Shown: positions 1 through 11,480, counted from the first letter of the stretch. The stretch: DNA of 64,000 bases from Adiantum capillus-veneris (GCA_014529385.2 CM043942.1:62322184-62386183); one strand, 5' to 3'. Made by a program: numbers and translations. The notes: generated by a model from the letters alone, not told the origin.

Positions 1-6
1 GGAGCT

Positions 7-553
7 ATGGTCATGCCTGTGGGTAAGAGGGTTACAAGAGATCATGACATGAGTGATGCAAGTCCCAACCATAAAAGAGGGAAACAAGTTGCAACAGGTA
101 CAGGTAAAGAGAAGAAGAAGAGAAAACCCAAGCAACATTACAATGCATCCGACTTTCCTTTGGGAGAAGGACAACAAAATTATAGTTTAAGGGCTGATTT
201 GGTGGATATAAAGGCTGATGTTACCTTTGGGCAACTCATGGAGATGTGTCCTAAGTTAAAGAGGCAATGGAAGCATGTCCTTAACCCCATGAAGAAGGAG
301 CCTACAAGGAGGCTATGACATCGTCCTTATCCAAATCATATTCATCGACATAATTGAGGAGCAAAAGATCTTTTTGGATCACTATTATGATGACACCGAC
401 AAATTGGAAGAAGAGACATTTAAAATTGAAGAATCAGACTCAGAAAAAGAGAATGTAAGGTGTTGCATTGCAAATCCGAGCATACCAACGCGCTCACAAG
501 GTGCAAGCTCTCTCTTTCTACGTAAGTTTCTCGCAATAAAGTTGTGGTTTTAG
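7..553 (+). pseudogene. Ty3/Gypsy gag-to-protease linker fragment, frameshifted
   Basis: An open frame from 7 to about 316 reads a basic stretch (GKEKKKRKPK, about residues 34-43) and then DVTFGQLMEMCPKLKRQWK. Segments of this kind, with a conserved 'G-Q-L-L/M ... P' core, lie just before the aspartic protease in many plant Gypsy polyproteins. At about 316 the coding sense moves by one base into the frame starting at 317 (DIVLIQIIFIDIIEEQK), which stays open through an acidic tract to a stop near 553. No protease, RT or LTR is seen next to it, so this is an isolated remnant cut by the window edge. The family assignment rests on a short motif and is moderate. Confidence 0.5.
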
Positions 554-1009
554 TCATGCCCATCTACAAGCTATTTTCATTCTCTACGCACAATACATGC
601 ATCTAAACTCGTTTATGACCATAGAAATAGATAGAGTACGTCCTAAGGAAGCTACAGAGTGCTTCAGACTCCGAAACCGATTGACCTACAATAACTAGGA
701 ATATGTGCATGTCTATATGCTCAGGGTAGCACAACCATGCAGATGCATCTAGCTAGCTAGCTCCATCCTGTGCTAATAGGGGGGTGTAAAATGTGGTACA
801 TGAGAGGATCGAGAGCAAGGGCTACTCGAATAAGCGCAACTAGGTCAGCCATCATCTACGCACGTCTCTCCTTACCTCTCGACGCTCTCGGGTCTAGATC
901 TCCTCAATCTATCTGCAATGGCGTCATGGGGTCTGGCATCCAGTAACACCAGGGCGCTGTCTGCCCCAGCCCGTCTCAATCTGCTGGAGAGTCACCCCCC
1001 TCATGGATC
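554..1009. other. no gene recognised
   Basis: This stretch holds no supportable coding region. A short CTAGCTAGCTAG-type palindromic run lies near 750-762. The right part leads into degraded LINE-A sequence on the minus strand. Confidence 0.4.
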
Positions 1010-1290
1010 TCATGGTGAAAGGGGTGTGGTCCTCTCAAAAATATTTGTAAGCTGTGATTGTCTCCCACCCTGTAGAAGTGTATCTTTGTGCCTCTGTATC
1101 TCTATCAGGTAGCACCCCAGCTTTCTCTGATCTCTAGAGTACATGATCTCACGGAGGGTAGACTGCTCCCTGAATAGTGACTCGTATCTACCTCTAATAT
1201 CATCATAAGCCAGAACAAAAATGATATGAAATGATATATTAAGGACTTCAAAAGTCCAAAATGACCTATGAGACCAATTCATTACAAACT
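1010..1290 (-). pseudogene. LINE-A ORF2 C-terminus plus a separate LINE-A 3' terminus
   Basis: Read on the minus strand, 1290-1221 matches the 3' terminal sequence of the LINE-A family (GTCTCATAGGTCAT followed by TTTTGGAC, an A/T-rich stretch and ATTTCAT), also found near 6423-6480, 50225-50274 and 50440-50500. Directly downstream, 1215-1010 encodes a decayed version of the C-terminal end of ORF2 (DDIRGRYESLFREQ, then RDQRKLGCYLIEIQRHKD), which aligns with EIRGRFHCLFREGF and DQRCLGLFLLELRRHRD in the copy at 47.7-49.9 kb. The 3' tail of one copy therefore precedes the C-terminus of another, which suggests head-to-tail insertion or rearrangement of LINE-A fragments. Confidence 0.65.
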
Positions 1291-1424
1291 AATGAATTTG
1301 ATACCATGTTTGGGTACAAAAAAGAGAAGATACTAAAATGAATCTAGAAGTGCTACTAGTTGGAACTATGTAAGGTATGTGTGACCATTGATACAATGGG
1401 TGCCCAATACAAGAGGGTCATACA

Positions 1425-1627
1425 ATGGGTGAGGTATCCATCCTCATATGTACTAAAAATGTTGAGATAGTATGGCTCAAATCCTCTGCTCTAGTCTCCA
1501 TCGTTGTTGTGAAGCTCCTCTCTGTAGTCGTGGGCGTCTCGATCTTTCTAGCTTCAATGCTCAATCAATGGGAGTACCGCGGGTGTGAGTATGAGTTAAG
1601 CTTTGCAGTGGTGGCTGCTCCTCTATC
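1425..1627 (-). pseudogene. LINE-A ORF2 extreme C-terminal fragment
   Basis: The minus strand reads a degraded copy of the basic tail of LINE-A ORF2: an 'IDRA.ELG.SRRPRL.R...Q.RRRL.QKI..IL' pattern, better preserved at 4724-4912 and intact at 49.9-50.08 kb. The match breaks off at 1627 in 'CTCCTCTATC', exactly where an LTR-like edge (TGTAATGG) begins. At 4918 the same LINE sequence continues uninterrupted, so the break looks like an insertion site. Confidence 0.55.
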
Positions 1628-2030
1628 TGTAATGGAAATGGCCTATGAACTCTTTAGTTGCTACTCCTCTTAGCCTTTGAAAATCAACACTTACGTATCT
1701 ACATCCGCAGCTCGAATCAATTAATTATAGACAATAGTGGAGTGGGTCTAATATTGCAGAATTGCCGAGGGCTAGCTCCTTTCGGACTTCTTATGGCTCA
1801 ATAATGGTAAAGCCGTAGGCAAGTCTAAAAAGACCCCATTATTAAGACCAAAGCTCCCGAGATGAGCACCATATCCCCCATAGTAAACTCAACAAAACCG
1901 ATAGTAGATCCCAATTCCACTTACCCTAAAATAATTAACAAAATCAACCATTGATAGGCTACTTAAGGATCTCTCTTCTTAAGCAAGAAAAGAGAAACCA
2001 AATGCTCTGATACCAATGTAATGGAAATGG
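1628..2030 (-). mobile_element. remnant of an LTR retrotransposon: two LTR edges and an initiator-Met PBS
   Basis: The sequence TGTAATGGAAATGGCCT occurs at 1628 and again at 2017. Immediately left of the second copy, 2004-2015 is GCTCTGATACCA, which on the minus strand is TGGTATCAGAGC, the usual primer-binding site for initiator tRNA-Met in plant LTR retrotransposons. One base separates it from the LTR end (TTACA on the minus strand). The similarity of the two edges stops after about 25-30 bases, and I cannot find the right boundary or a TSD, so the element is truncated or rearranged. It interrupts a LINE-A fragment. Confidence 0.45.
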
Positions 2031-3134
2031 CCTTTGAACTTTGAGAGTAGCGGAATTAGGAAATTAAAGAAAGCACTTTCGTGAGAATACTTTGTGAGCA
2101 TAGAGGATGAACTTAATTGATGGTAGCAACATAAACATAGTATTTAGTTAACTTGGCATGAACAATACTTTTGCAAGAGAGAGAGTTTAGAGAGCATGAC
2201 AACAGTTCAAGACCGGATTTATGTGGAGCCGGTCCCCCCTCCAATAGGCATTTGTATTATAGATTCTCCCATCAAGAGAGCCTTGGTACAATACAATCTT
2301 TGTGTTCCTTGTGACCTAGGTGATGTAATGAGGATGGAAAGCTTCATGCATCACGAGCATAACATGAACTTTGCAAAAAGTATTAACTATCCCAAGCCTC
2401 ATCCCAAGGCCTCAAACACCTTCAAAGGTGGAGAGCTAGCGAAGAATGAGCGTAGGAAAGAAGAGGAAGAAACATTCCATAGGAGAAAGAAATAGTTCCT
2501 CACTTATCATCACTCTTCTTGCTAGCATACATAATAGCATAGTAATAAAGATTGAGAAGATGGCAAGCTTAAGCATTGAAGCATAGCTCTTGGTTGGATT
2601 TGCATTCCATAGCCAAGTTGGTGTAGGCTCTCAACTTCTCTACTAGCTTGGAGAAGGAGATGGAGCTCTTGCACTTTGCACTTCACACAATGAGTGTGTG
2701 TGGGAGAGTATACCCCCCAAGCTAGCCCCCTTCTTGCTTTGGTCGACCCCCCCTTGTAGTTCAAGCTTGAAGCTCATTACACCCATGCAAGACTGGCCAA
2801 TCACATACAGGATACATTACAAGCAACACGGGTAGTCTTGGGACAAGTGTCCCACTTTTCCCTTTGAAGAGAGGACTTGATAAATGCAAAAACATTTCAT
2901 TAAATCTACTAAATTATCATTGGACCCCTTGGGAGGCTAATCGATAGGCTTTAGGCACACCATGAGGTAACATGAGGAGGAACTTGACAAGTGTCCTATA
3001 TGCTTTCTTTGTATATATGCTTTCTTTGTACCAAGCTTGCCTTGTGTGAGGGGGTGTGTTCTCTCTCTAGCCCCCTCTTGTAGGGCTCGCCCCCTCCATG
3101 TAGGGATAGTTGTTGACTTTGTGGAACACCTTAC
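2031..3134. other. no gene recognised
   Basis: The continuation of the LTR-like sequence (about 2017-2190) merges into unrecognised sequence. A 99-codon open frame at 2196-2495 (plus) begins MTTVQDRIYVEPVPPP and ends in a basic/acidic run. I do not recognise it and see no conserved motif, so I do not call it a gene. From about 2520 to 3130 the sequence is A/T- and CT-rich without coding features. Confidence 0.35.
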
Positions 3135-3286
3135 TCTCAAGCACCTTAGTCAGCAAGCATGACAAAGCACCTCAAGCTTGGGCAATGTTCCCACAAGCAT
3201 CTCAAGCTCCCTAGTCGGCAAGCACCTCAAGCATCTTAGTCAGCAAGCACGACAAGCACCTTAGTCATCAAGCACGACAAGCCATA
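3135..3286. repeat. degenerate tandem repeat, unit about AAGCACCTTAGTCAGC
   Basis: The phrases 'CAAGCACCTTAGTCAGCAAG', 'CAAGCATCTCAAGCTCC', 'AAGCATCTTAGTCAGC' and 'AAGCACCTTAGTCATC' recur with a variable spacing of about 20-30 bases. The same phrase (AAGCACCTCAAACTTGGGC) resumes at 3724 after the foldback element, showing that the foldback was inserted into or beside this array. Confidence 0.6.
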
Positions 3287-3715
3287 GTTACCCGAAATGG
3301 GAACGGGAAACGAGAGCACGAGGATCCGGAATGGGACGGGAAGAACGTGGAGGAGGAGAGGGGGCCGAAACGGGAACGGGGTCGGAACGGTCTACTAAAG
3401 TAAGGCTTGAACTACCTCCATTCAGCTTAGTCCCAAATAAACTCCTAAGCAACTCAAAAACTGCACCTAAATCTACCCCCAGACCTGCCCTCAAATTGCA
3501 CCAAATATGTTCCCCAAACAACCCCAAATTTGCCCCCAAATACCTACTTCTGTCCGTTCCGCCGTTCCGTCTCATGTTCCTCCCATTCCGGAACACCGTT
3601 CCGGTTGCACCCTGTTACAAAACGGCGTTCCGTTCCTGACTCCGTTTGGGGAACGAGACTCGTCCGGAACACCATTTCGGAACATTTAGGCTGTGTTCCG
3701 CCCGTTCCCTGTTAC
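3287..3715. mobile_element. candidate foldback/MITE-like element rich in GGAACGG
   Basis: The left end is GTTACCCGAAATGGGAACGGG; the right end, reverse-complemented, is GTAACAGGGAACGGGCGG. Both ends therefore carry GT(T/A)AC and GGGAACGGG in inverted orientation. GGAACGG or its complement CCGTTCC recurs many times inside (about 3300-3400 and 3550-3710), so the interior can also fold on itself. Both flanks belong to the AAGCACC array. No transposase is present. The superfamily is not assigned; a TSD is not clear. Confidence 0.5.
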
Positions 3716-3797
3716 ACTGCGATAAGCACCTCAAACTTGGGCCCATCTCAAGCTCAGCCCTAGCTTACCTAAGGTCAAAGGACTTTTTAACACTAAC

Positions 3798-4483
3798 CTT
3801 TGGATGTCTTTAATGATATACCTAGATGAATCCAGGATAGGCCCAAATTCACCCTTAAAAGGAAAGTGCAAGGTACAGACCCATGGTAGTCACTCACAAG
3901 ACAATATAACCATCAGCTTCATCATGCATAGTATTGACTAAATACCACGACATCCCCACTAACGTCGTCAGTGCCCAATAGTGGGTGTAGAACTAGGTAC
4001 TAACATATGCTCCCAAACACGACACACACCACACACACACACACACACATGAGCATACATCAACACAAAGTTCAGCGTACTGAGTTTCTGTCATGACTCC
4101 GGAGATCAAGGGTAGACTCAACCATAATGAAGCCTAGCACTAAAAGAAGCATTAAATCGAAAAAAAATAGCACAAAGTTGAGGTAGGTGATAGGGCATAC
4201 GCACCGCAAAAGATTGAAAGAATTAGCACAATATCAATTGGTCGTAACTCGGACGAAAACTTCACAATGTGAAGTCTGCATTTCTGCTATACGACTAAAA
4301 AATATACCTAGATGAATCCAGGATAGGCCCAGATTCACCCTTAAAAGGAAAGTGCAAGGTACAGACCCATGGTAGTCTTTAATGAAGCTAACTCTAAGGT
4401 ATTTTAAGCTCCATTGGGTAACCTTTGGAAGTCTTTAATGAAGCTAACTCTAAGGTATTTTAAGCTCCATTGGGTAGCCTTGC
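3798..4483. repeat. direct repeats of about 80 bp and a 55-bp tandem duplication
   Basis: 'ATACCTAGATGAATCCAGGA' and the next about 60 bases (to CATGGTAGTC) occur at 3818-3892 and again at 4308-4378 with very few differences, about 490 bp apart. Following the second copy, 'GTCTTTAATGAAGCTAACTC' with its continuation to CATTGGGTA is tandemly duplicated (about 4374-4427 and 4428-4483). A short (CA)n tract lies at about 4028-4049. The spaced pair could be LTR remnants of a small element, but no PBS is visible. Confidence 0.55.
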
Positions 4484-4659
4484 TCTTTGACATACCATCT
4501 CTCATTTGGACCCCTTTACCATTGGCCCCATGGTGAGATAGATCTGTAAGCACATGTCTATATTCTAATCCTTGTTCCCGTTTATTCTCCCACATTAAAT
4601 GATCAGTTTGATATGAGAAAATCATTTGGGTTGGTTAGATATTATATTTTATGACACTA

Positions 4660-5785
4660 TCTTTCTAGTGTCTAGTGTGAAGAAATCAGTAATCTGTCTT
4701 TGGGATTGTCTCTCCAAATCACCTCAGTAAACTATTTTTGTATCTGTGTAATTGTACTTTGGATGTCGAGATAGTATGCCTCGAATCTTCTGTTGTAGTC
4801 TATGAGGATGTTGTGAAACTTCTCTCCTCAATTGTAGGCGTCTCGATCCGCCTAGCTCCAATGCTCGGTCGATGACAGTACCGCAGGTGTGCGTATGAGC
4901 TGAGCTTTGCAACGTTAGCTGCTCCTCTATCTGTCCAGTGTCTAGTGTGAAGAAATCACTAATCTATCTTTGGGATTGTCTCTCTCGAGTTCTCAGTAAA
5001 CTGTCTCTATGCCTGTGTAACTCAAGTAGATACAGTCCAAGACATCTCTAGTCCTAATAGCTCATGGCTCTAGAGAAGGGTCCGGAAACCTCTCTGAATA
5101 GACAATGGAAGCAACCCCATATCTCATAATACATTGTGCACTGACATATATAATGCATCTCCGTCTCTAGTTTTATTTGGCATAGGCGGCATATCCTCTA
5201 GCTGTTGGTATCCGTTTGAATCTACCAGTCTCAATCTCAAGCTCGTGTGAAGGTGTCAGTATCTAACCAATGGCACACCGTAACCCATGAGATAGATGTG
5301 TATCCATATAGCTGGGTCAATTCACAAACCCATCCCCTGTGAGTTGGAGAAGATGTTCTCTATAGAAAGCAATATTCATCCACAACTCCTAAGTCGGCTC
5401 TATCCATGTCCTCCTGGTGTCCAATTGGGTCAGGTCCTGGTAAATGAGTCTAGTAATCTCAACCTGCGTAAGAGACAGTGATGGTGCATCAAGGGAGTAC
5501 TGAAAGGGAGGTAAGCTCTCAATATTGAATCCACGTATTTGGAACCTGTGTAAGAGACAGTGACGGTGCATCAAGGGAGTACTGAAAGGGAGGTAAGCTC
5601 TCCATATTGAATCCATGTATTTGGAACCATGATGGCATCTGTGCATACCAGCATGTTATGTCTCCCTGTAAAGCTAACTGTCTATAGGACTCAAGGGCCA
5701 ATCTGGCATTTCTGTCTTTGGTAGTATCCCATAAGTTATGCATAATGGAGACAAATCTAGTAAGCGCCTCTATCTCCATAGGGGG
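4660..5785 (-). pseudogene. LINE-A ORF2 C-terminal fragment with internal duplications
   Basis: The minus strand follows the C-terminal third of LINE-A ORF2. At 5785-5520 it reads SYRQLALQGDITCWYAQMPS and FQYSLDAPSLSLTQV, matching SSRQLAMQGDTACSYGEMTS and FQYSLDAPSLTLTQ in the copy at 47.7-49.9 kb. At 4912-4724 it reads VIDRALELGGSRRLQLRR. A segment of about 93 bp (5462-5540) is tandemly duplicated (5541-5632). The end (4665-4720) and 4935-4990 are also duplicates of each other (AGTGTGAAGAAATCA). Many stops and frameshifts are present, so this is a dead fragment older than the copies at 6.4 and 45.7 kb. Confidence 0.75.
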
Positions 5786-6253
5786 GCACACACACACACA
5801 CACACAGAGCCAAAGAAATTAGAAAGAAACAAAGCTTTGTAACATCTTCTAGAGGCTAAAAGTTGGCCTATGAGACAAAACAATGTACATGTGCGCCTTT
5901 TCTCGGTATCTAGAAAAGAGGGGGGAGGAGTCAAAAATAAGGCTGCTATAAAATATAATAATATACACTGACATGGGGGTGTGTGTACATGTGTATGAGG
6001 GATGAGGCGGATGGAGCTCTATGAAAGGTGCAACTAAAAAGGTCAATTGGATGACGATCAAGTATGCAAACCATAAGCAAAGATCCTTTTGATAAAGGGC
6101 AGCCACCAAACCTCTAATCTACAGTGATGCAACTCCCCTGAATCAGCCTCAAATTGTGAACATCCCTCCCAAGCAATAAAGCAACGCCTAGGGCTGCCCA
6201 TCCCAGTGTGCAAAAGCCATGGCAACACACAACACAAGAGGAGAGGTAGTGCT

Positions 6254-6255
<2 letters not shown>
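5786..6255. other. (CA)n tract and unrecognised sequence
   Basis: A (CA)n run lies at about 5786-5806. The following 450 bases contain no recognisable gene or repeat. A minus-strand open frame covering 6058-6537 is created largely by the GA tracts and is not considered coding. Confidence 0.4.

Positions 6256-6298
<43 letters not shown>
6256..6298. repeat. (GA)n microsatellite
   Basis: About 20 uninterrupted GA units. Together with the second GA tract at 6383-6422 it brackets about 85 bp of unrelated sequence, downstream (minus sense) of the LINE-A 3' end. Confidence 0.95.
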
Positions 6299-6299
<1 letters not shown>

Positions 6300-6379
6300 G
6301 CAAAGATTTTATAGAGAGAGAATGCTGCAAATGAAAAACATGAGAGGAGAGATCATGTACGGATCTGCGAACGCTCAAG

Positions 6380-6382
<3 letters not shown>

Positions 6383-6422
<40 letters not shown>
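6383..6422. repeat. (GA)n tract abutting the LINE-A 3' end
   Basis: About 20 GA units ((TC)n in LINE sense). They touch the LINE-A terminus ATTTCATTTC directly, so the tract is either the tail of the element or its insertion target. Confidence 0.95.
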
Positions 6423-6426
<4 letters not shown>

Positions 6427-6636
6427 GAAATGAAATGTTATATTAACGTCTTCAAAAGGCCATAGTGACCTATGAGACCACAAAGTTACAAGGTGGTGGA
6501 TCTGATACAAAGTCAGAGTAACAAAATAACCTAACAACAGTACAAAACAAAGATATATATTATGGGATTCTAGATTGGTTGATGTGAGCTAAGCCGAAAA
6601 CTAAGCAAAAATGGGCGGCTAGTTGGGATAGCTGAA

Positions 6637-9600
6637 TCACAAAAGATCTAGCATTGGTCGTTGGCGAATCTCATCAATTTCCTCCATGGTTAGTAGTCTG
6701 ACCGGGCGTCGTGCATGCCTGGCCAGCGTGCTCTGAATCTTTTGACGTAGCCTCCGTCGATGCTGTGTAGTCCTTCGCAGTCGTGGGCGCTTGAATTTCC
6801 CCAGTTCCATCGCTCGGTCGTTCAGTGTGCCTCTTGCGTGAGACGAGGGGGAGCTCTGTTGTGGGAGTGGCTCTTGCGGCTGTCCCGTGTCTGCTTTGAA
6901 CAAAGTTTGTAATCCGTCTTTCAGACTAGTTAGCCTCGCCATTCATCAGGCTCTCTCTGTGTCTGCGCAGCTCGAGCAAGAACAAACCATGGCATCTTTA
7001 ATCTTCGTATCCCATTACTCTTGAGAGTGGTCCAAAACCCTCTCTAAACAAGCAATGGAAGCGGCCTCGTATCTCGTAGTAGACGGGGCAGTGGCATGTA
7101 TAATGCAGCTCTGTCTCAAGTTCCATGTCACACAAGGGGCAAGTCCTGGCCTCTGCTTGTACTCCGCTGTATCTCCCAGTTTCAATCCGCAGCTGGTGAG
7201 ACGATGTGCGTAACTGGCCAATAGCACATCGTATCCCATGAGACAAGTGGGTATCCATGTATCTGGGTCTCGTCACAACACCATCTTCCGCGAGCTGGAG
7301 AAGGTGCTCTCCGTAGAAAGCCATCTTCGTGCCCAGTTCTTGTGCTGGTTGTATCCATGTCCTCCTGGTGTCTAGCTGGGTCAGGTCTTGGCGGATGAGC
7401 TTGGTGATCTCCGAGTGTGTAAGAATGAGAGATGGTGCATCCAATGAGTATTGGAATGGTGGCAGCCTGTCTATGTTGAACCCATGCGCCTGAAACCATG
7501 ATGTCATCTCCCCATACCAGCATGTTGTATCTCCTTGTATGGCTAACTGTCGAGAGGACTCAAGTGCTATGTGAGCATATCTGTCTCTGGGAAGTTCCCA
7601 TGTGCGGTTTATGAAGGAGACTGATCTGATGAGCACCTCTACCACTAGTGGGGGGACCGCTAGCTCTGCTCGGATAATGGCCCGCGGTACTAATGCCTTG
7701 GCTCTAATGAGCCGCGAGATCATAGAGACGAGAGGTTCCCCCATCCGTCTGTCTGACCCGGCTTCCCGTGGTGATCCAATGAAGGTCCCCACATCTCAGC
7801 CCCATAGAGCAATGTTGAGGCCACCAAGGTCTCAAAGAGCCAGAGCTTCGTCCGGGGTTCCTGAAACTGAACCTGCGAGCACATCCTCTTCAATCTACCA
7901 AATGCTGCGTGGGCTCTAGTCGGTGTGGTCTCTGCTGCTCTTCTGAGTGAGAATGTGGGTCCAGTAAAAACCACTCCAAGGTAACTGTAAGCGTCTGTGT
8001 ACTCCACAGTCTCCTGGCCGTATGTGAATGTAAGTGTTGATCTCCTGATCCACTGTGGGGTGGTATTAAACACCATAACCTTGGTTTTACCAAGGTTGAC
8101 AGACAAACCACTTTCGTGGGCAAACATATGCAAAGCATCCAATTGGCGTTGCATTCCCTCAAGGGATTCAGAGATCAACACAATATCGTCCGCATATAAC
8201 AAAAGTGGAATCCATGTCCCTGCCAACTATGCACCTTTATCCCCATCCATGTCAATGTAGTCAGAAACCTCATCCACATACATACCGAAAAGAGTAGGAG
8301 AGAGCGGGCAGCCCTGCTTCACCCCAATAGCGGAGTGAACCGGTATTGAGAGTCCCTCCGGGGTGCGTACATGCCCTACTACTGATCTGTATAATGCCAT
8401 GATCCCCCAAATGAGCTCTGTGGGTACTCCCAGTTCTTGTAATCTGCGCATCAATCTAGCTCTGGGTACTGTGTCAAAACCTTTGCGGAAGTCCACAAAG
8501 CTACAATAGATCCATCTCCCATGAGATCTGCCTTCCTCGATGATGGCTCTGAGTGTCAAGATGTGGTCAAGAGTAGAGAAGCCTCTCTTGAACCCTGCCA
8601 ACCCAGTTGCACGCATTCCTTCCCTCTGCCCATCTACTCAGCTGTTGCTCAAGAATGGATGCATACAATCGTGCCAGTGTGTGCCCAATCATAATAGTGC
8701 GATAATTCCCAAGCTCCATGGGGTCTCCTGACTTGAAGATAGGTACTATCGTAGATAGGCTCCAAGTGTCCGGTAGGCCCTCACACATGGCACGGTTAAA
8801 CATAACTGCTAGAAGCTCTGCCAGTAGATCTTTGGCATGTATGAAATGCTGAGCGACTAAGCCATCATGATCATATGCTCTCCCAGTCCTCATCCTGTCA
8901 ATAGCTTTCTTCACCATCTTAGCGGTGAAAAAAGCACATGTGTGTGGGCACGGGTCGGGGGGGTTGGGGAGGGCGGCTGTCTAGGTACTGTGTACAAAGA
9001 TGATGCGTACTGACCCCAGGTCTCTGTGGAGGTAATAGCAAGGGGGGGGGGGGGGGGGGGGGGGGGGACGGCTCATGAAAGAGCCGCCACGCTTCACGCG
9101 AGTCTTGACTCAAGAATAGCTGATATAGATCCTGTTCGAGTGGAGCCAAAAAAGCCCTCTTCTTCCGCCGTACCAAGCGTCGGAAGTCAATCTGTGACTG
9201 TCTGTGAGTGACGTCCCCCAAAAGCACCTCCCTTTGAAGTCTGGCTCTAGTCTGGCGGCATTCCTCATTATACCAGCTGTTCTGAGCCATGCTCCCTGAT
9301 CGGCGGCTCTGCTCATGCTGGGTGTGTGGGTATGCTTCTGCTGCTGCCTCATGTAATGTATGTGTCAGTATAGTAGTTAGCTCCTCTAGAGGTCACCCCG
9401 AGTCCTCAGCGCATAGGCGTCTGTAGATCCCGTCCATGTATACAGAATCCGTCTCCCGTGTAATGTGTAGCGAGTAGGGGCTGCTACCCGTGGCCTGTGT
9501 GCTACACTGAACTAGAAAGAGATGGTCATCGACACCAGAGCATGATCTACTGCTACCCCGACCAGTCTGGGCCCAACAGTGAGATCCTCCATACTAAAGA

Positions 9601-9924
9601 TGAGATTTGGTTGTGCCATGACATAGTCCACTATGCGGGCTCCCTGCCTCTGAGGGAAACATGTAAAACCTCCCGCAGCAGGAAATCTCTATGGGCCGTT
9701 CAAGATGGCCAAATCATCTGCAGTGCCCATGTCTATCAGGTGTCGCCCATACTCGGTATATTCCACATCGTGTGATAGTCTGGACAGGCCCGTCTCCACA
9801 ACATCGAGCTCTCTTAGCATCTCTTCTGAAGTATCATAAAAAACTGCCTGGTGATGGGCAGTCCTAGCATTGAAGTCCCCTAGGATGATAATGTCACCAT
9901 CCCTAGAGAACTCCCATATGTCAT
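6637..9924 (-). pseudogene. LINE-A copy 1 ORF2: endonuclease (C-terminal half), reverse transcriptase, C-terminal zinc-binding region
   Basis: ORF2 proteins nick target DNA and reverse-transcribe the element RNA there. In order on the minus strand: EEP endonuclease remainder with ILGDFNARTAHHQ near 9880 and VDYVMAQPN near 9615; a linker to about 8960; RT with FVDFRKGFDTVPRARL (about 8510-8460), GVKQGCPLSPTLFGMYVD (about 8315-8270) and the catalytic YADD in LLLYADDIVLISES (about 8200); a C-terminal region with CPLCDMELETELHYTCHCP (about 7145-7085), a Cys/His zinc-binding pattern; and a basic tail ending DEIRQRPMLDLL at 6637. Frameshifts at about 8610, 8225, 7790 and 6960 and a G homopolymer (9041-9067) break the frame. 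The copy at 45.7-50.3 kb is its closest relative here. Confidence 0.85.
9041..9067. repeat. G homopolymer of about 26-27 bases
   Basis: An uninterrupted G run (C run in LINE sense) in the ORF2 linker, where the other copy has a short C-rich, proline-coding stretch (about 47656-47666). It is an expansion of that tract and may be unstable or mis-sized in assembly. Confidence 0.9.
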
Positions 9925-11401
9925 TGAAACCGACCCGTAGGGCGGTAGGCGTTGGCTTTCACCCGAAATTCTTTACTTTAGACACACACACAGAGCACTT
10001 TGCAAAGAGAACCTGCGACGGGAATTAACACTTGAACACACACAAGGCTCGGAGCTAGAATGCCCCGAGCAGACACCGACAACCTGTAGGCCCCAAAATT
10101 GGCGCCCCTTTCCGTATTTCTTTATTCTTTAGGAGGGTAAATTACAAGGTAAGGTCCTGGGAATCCTTCACGTCTATCCACCTAGATACCATTTGCTTTG
10201 GCCAAATTTCGGTAGCATAACAGCCCCAAAACTTGCGCGAAACCAATTCCCCTGCTAGAACTCACTTGCACTGGCATATACCCTCTGATTCCTGTCACAA
10301 AACAGTAAATTCAGCACGCTGTATTTACTAGTTTTTGCCCTGTTTTCAGCCCCAAACAGTCCCCTAATTGTTCTCTGCCAGTGGGGCACGATTCCCAATG
10401 GTCCTGGCGTCCGTATGGCTGAAAAATAGTGAAATTATAGCGCATACACAGCGCTGATTTTGCACCTGTACGGTTAGGTTATGACCCTCACCAGTGCCTG
10501 CCTTGGAGCAGCAATTAGCTACCCCTGTTCCTGCTCAAGGAGGCTCTTGCCTCAGCACAAAAGCATGAGCCCACACAACTGTACATCAGTCAAATGAGTA
10601 GCCCTCTTGTGGGGTATCACATAACTGCACGTAGGGGAGAAAGAGAGCAGTGTGTAGTGTGCAGGGCATCACTCCTAGCACCACACTGTACATGAGAGGG
10701 AAAGGAAGCACTCCATAGCCCTTAACCTGTGACAGAAGCTGAAATGAGGCCTCTCCCAGCATAAAAATCAGCGCCCATTTTTCTGCAAGAGGAAACTGCA
10801 TGAAATTTCGACACTTAGCGCATTTCCAAGCATTTTCCCATTTCGGGTTCGCCGCTTAAAAATATCCCAACCGACGCGTCAGTTGACTTCGCGGCAGAGT
10901 TATAAAATGTTCCCCTAGTCATACCGGAATAATGACGCGAACACATTTCACGGCCCAAAATAGCAGTTCCCTAAATTTTAGGAGATGCTTCCGTTGGGCT
11001 CCCACTCGTCTTCTGACCATCTATCCTCATTGGGACCGCATCCAAAAGTGCAATGTGGCCCAACTGTCGGATACTTTTTGTTGGTAGTCCCACCTTGACT
11101 TTACGCCTTAATTGAGTTCACTTCCTAGTATCCACCAACTTGCTAAGTGCGACGGGCGGGACCTATATGATCTTGCTCTGAGCCTAGACATCCTCTTACC
11201 ATACGAATTCCAGTGCCGACCACTTCCCGTCTGCGGGTGAATCTACCGTTCACATTGGCCATACATTGTCTGACCGTTTGCTACTTCGAAAAGAGGGTCT
11301 CAAAACAAATAAAATAAACCCCATTGGAAAGAACCAACAACCAAGGTTACCAATTGCCACATCTCTGTGACATGGTTAATAACTGCCACGTCCTCGTGAC
11401 A
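9925..11401 (-). repeat. Gypsy-1 3' LTR (left)
   Basis: 1,477 bp, the 3' LTR in element sense. It contains a block also present in the Gypsy-2 LTRs (CATCTCCTAAAATTTAGGG on the minus strand). The open frame at 10586-10801 lies within the LTR and is also seen in the sister LTRs; it is not considered a gene. Confidence 0.92.
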
Positions 11402-11417
11402 TACCCCCCTCTTGAAA
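11402..11417 (-). promoter_or_regulatory. Gypsy-1 polypurine tract
   Basis: On the minus strand this reads TTTCAAGAGGGGGGTA directly upstream of the 3' LTR. The same sequence precedes the Gypsy-2 3' LTR at 30192-30207. Polypurine tracts prime plus-strand DNA synthesis. Confidence 0.85.
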
Positions 11418-11480
11418 TCGCAAACGTCCTCGATTGCATACCATAAATACACGCCATTGATGATCTTGTGCCATTTCCAT

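Noticed and set aside
1295-1310. TTTGATACCATG resembling a PBS complement
   Set aside because: The same bases occur in the LINE-A 3' untranslated region (for example near 50415), so it is LINE sequence and not an LTR boundary.
3135-3286. Possible CRISPR-like array
   Set aside because: The repeats are degenerate with no constant spacers, and the window is clearly eukaryotic.
3331-3639. 102-codon frames on both strands
   Set aside because: They lie in the GGAACGG foldback; the Gly/Arg/Pro-rich composition follows from the repeats.
10586-10801. 71-codon minus-strand frame, with similar frames near 14720-15064, 23396-23674 and 30559-30915
   Set aside because: All lie in homologous positions of Gypsy LTRs; length and sequence are explained by LTR similarity, with no protein motif.
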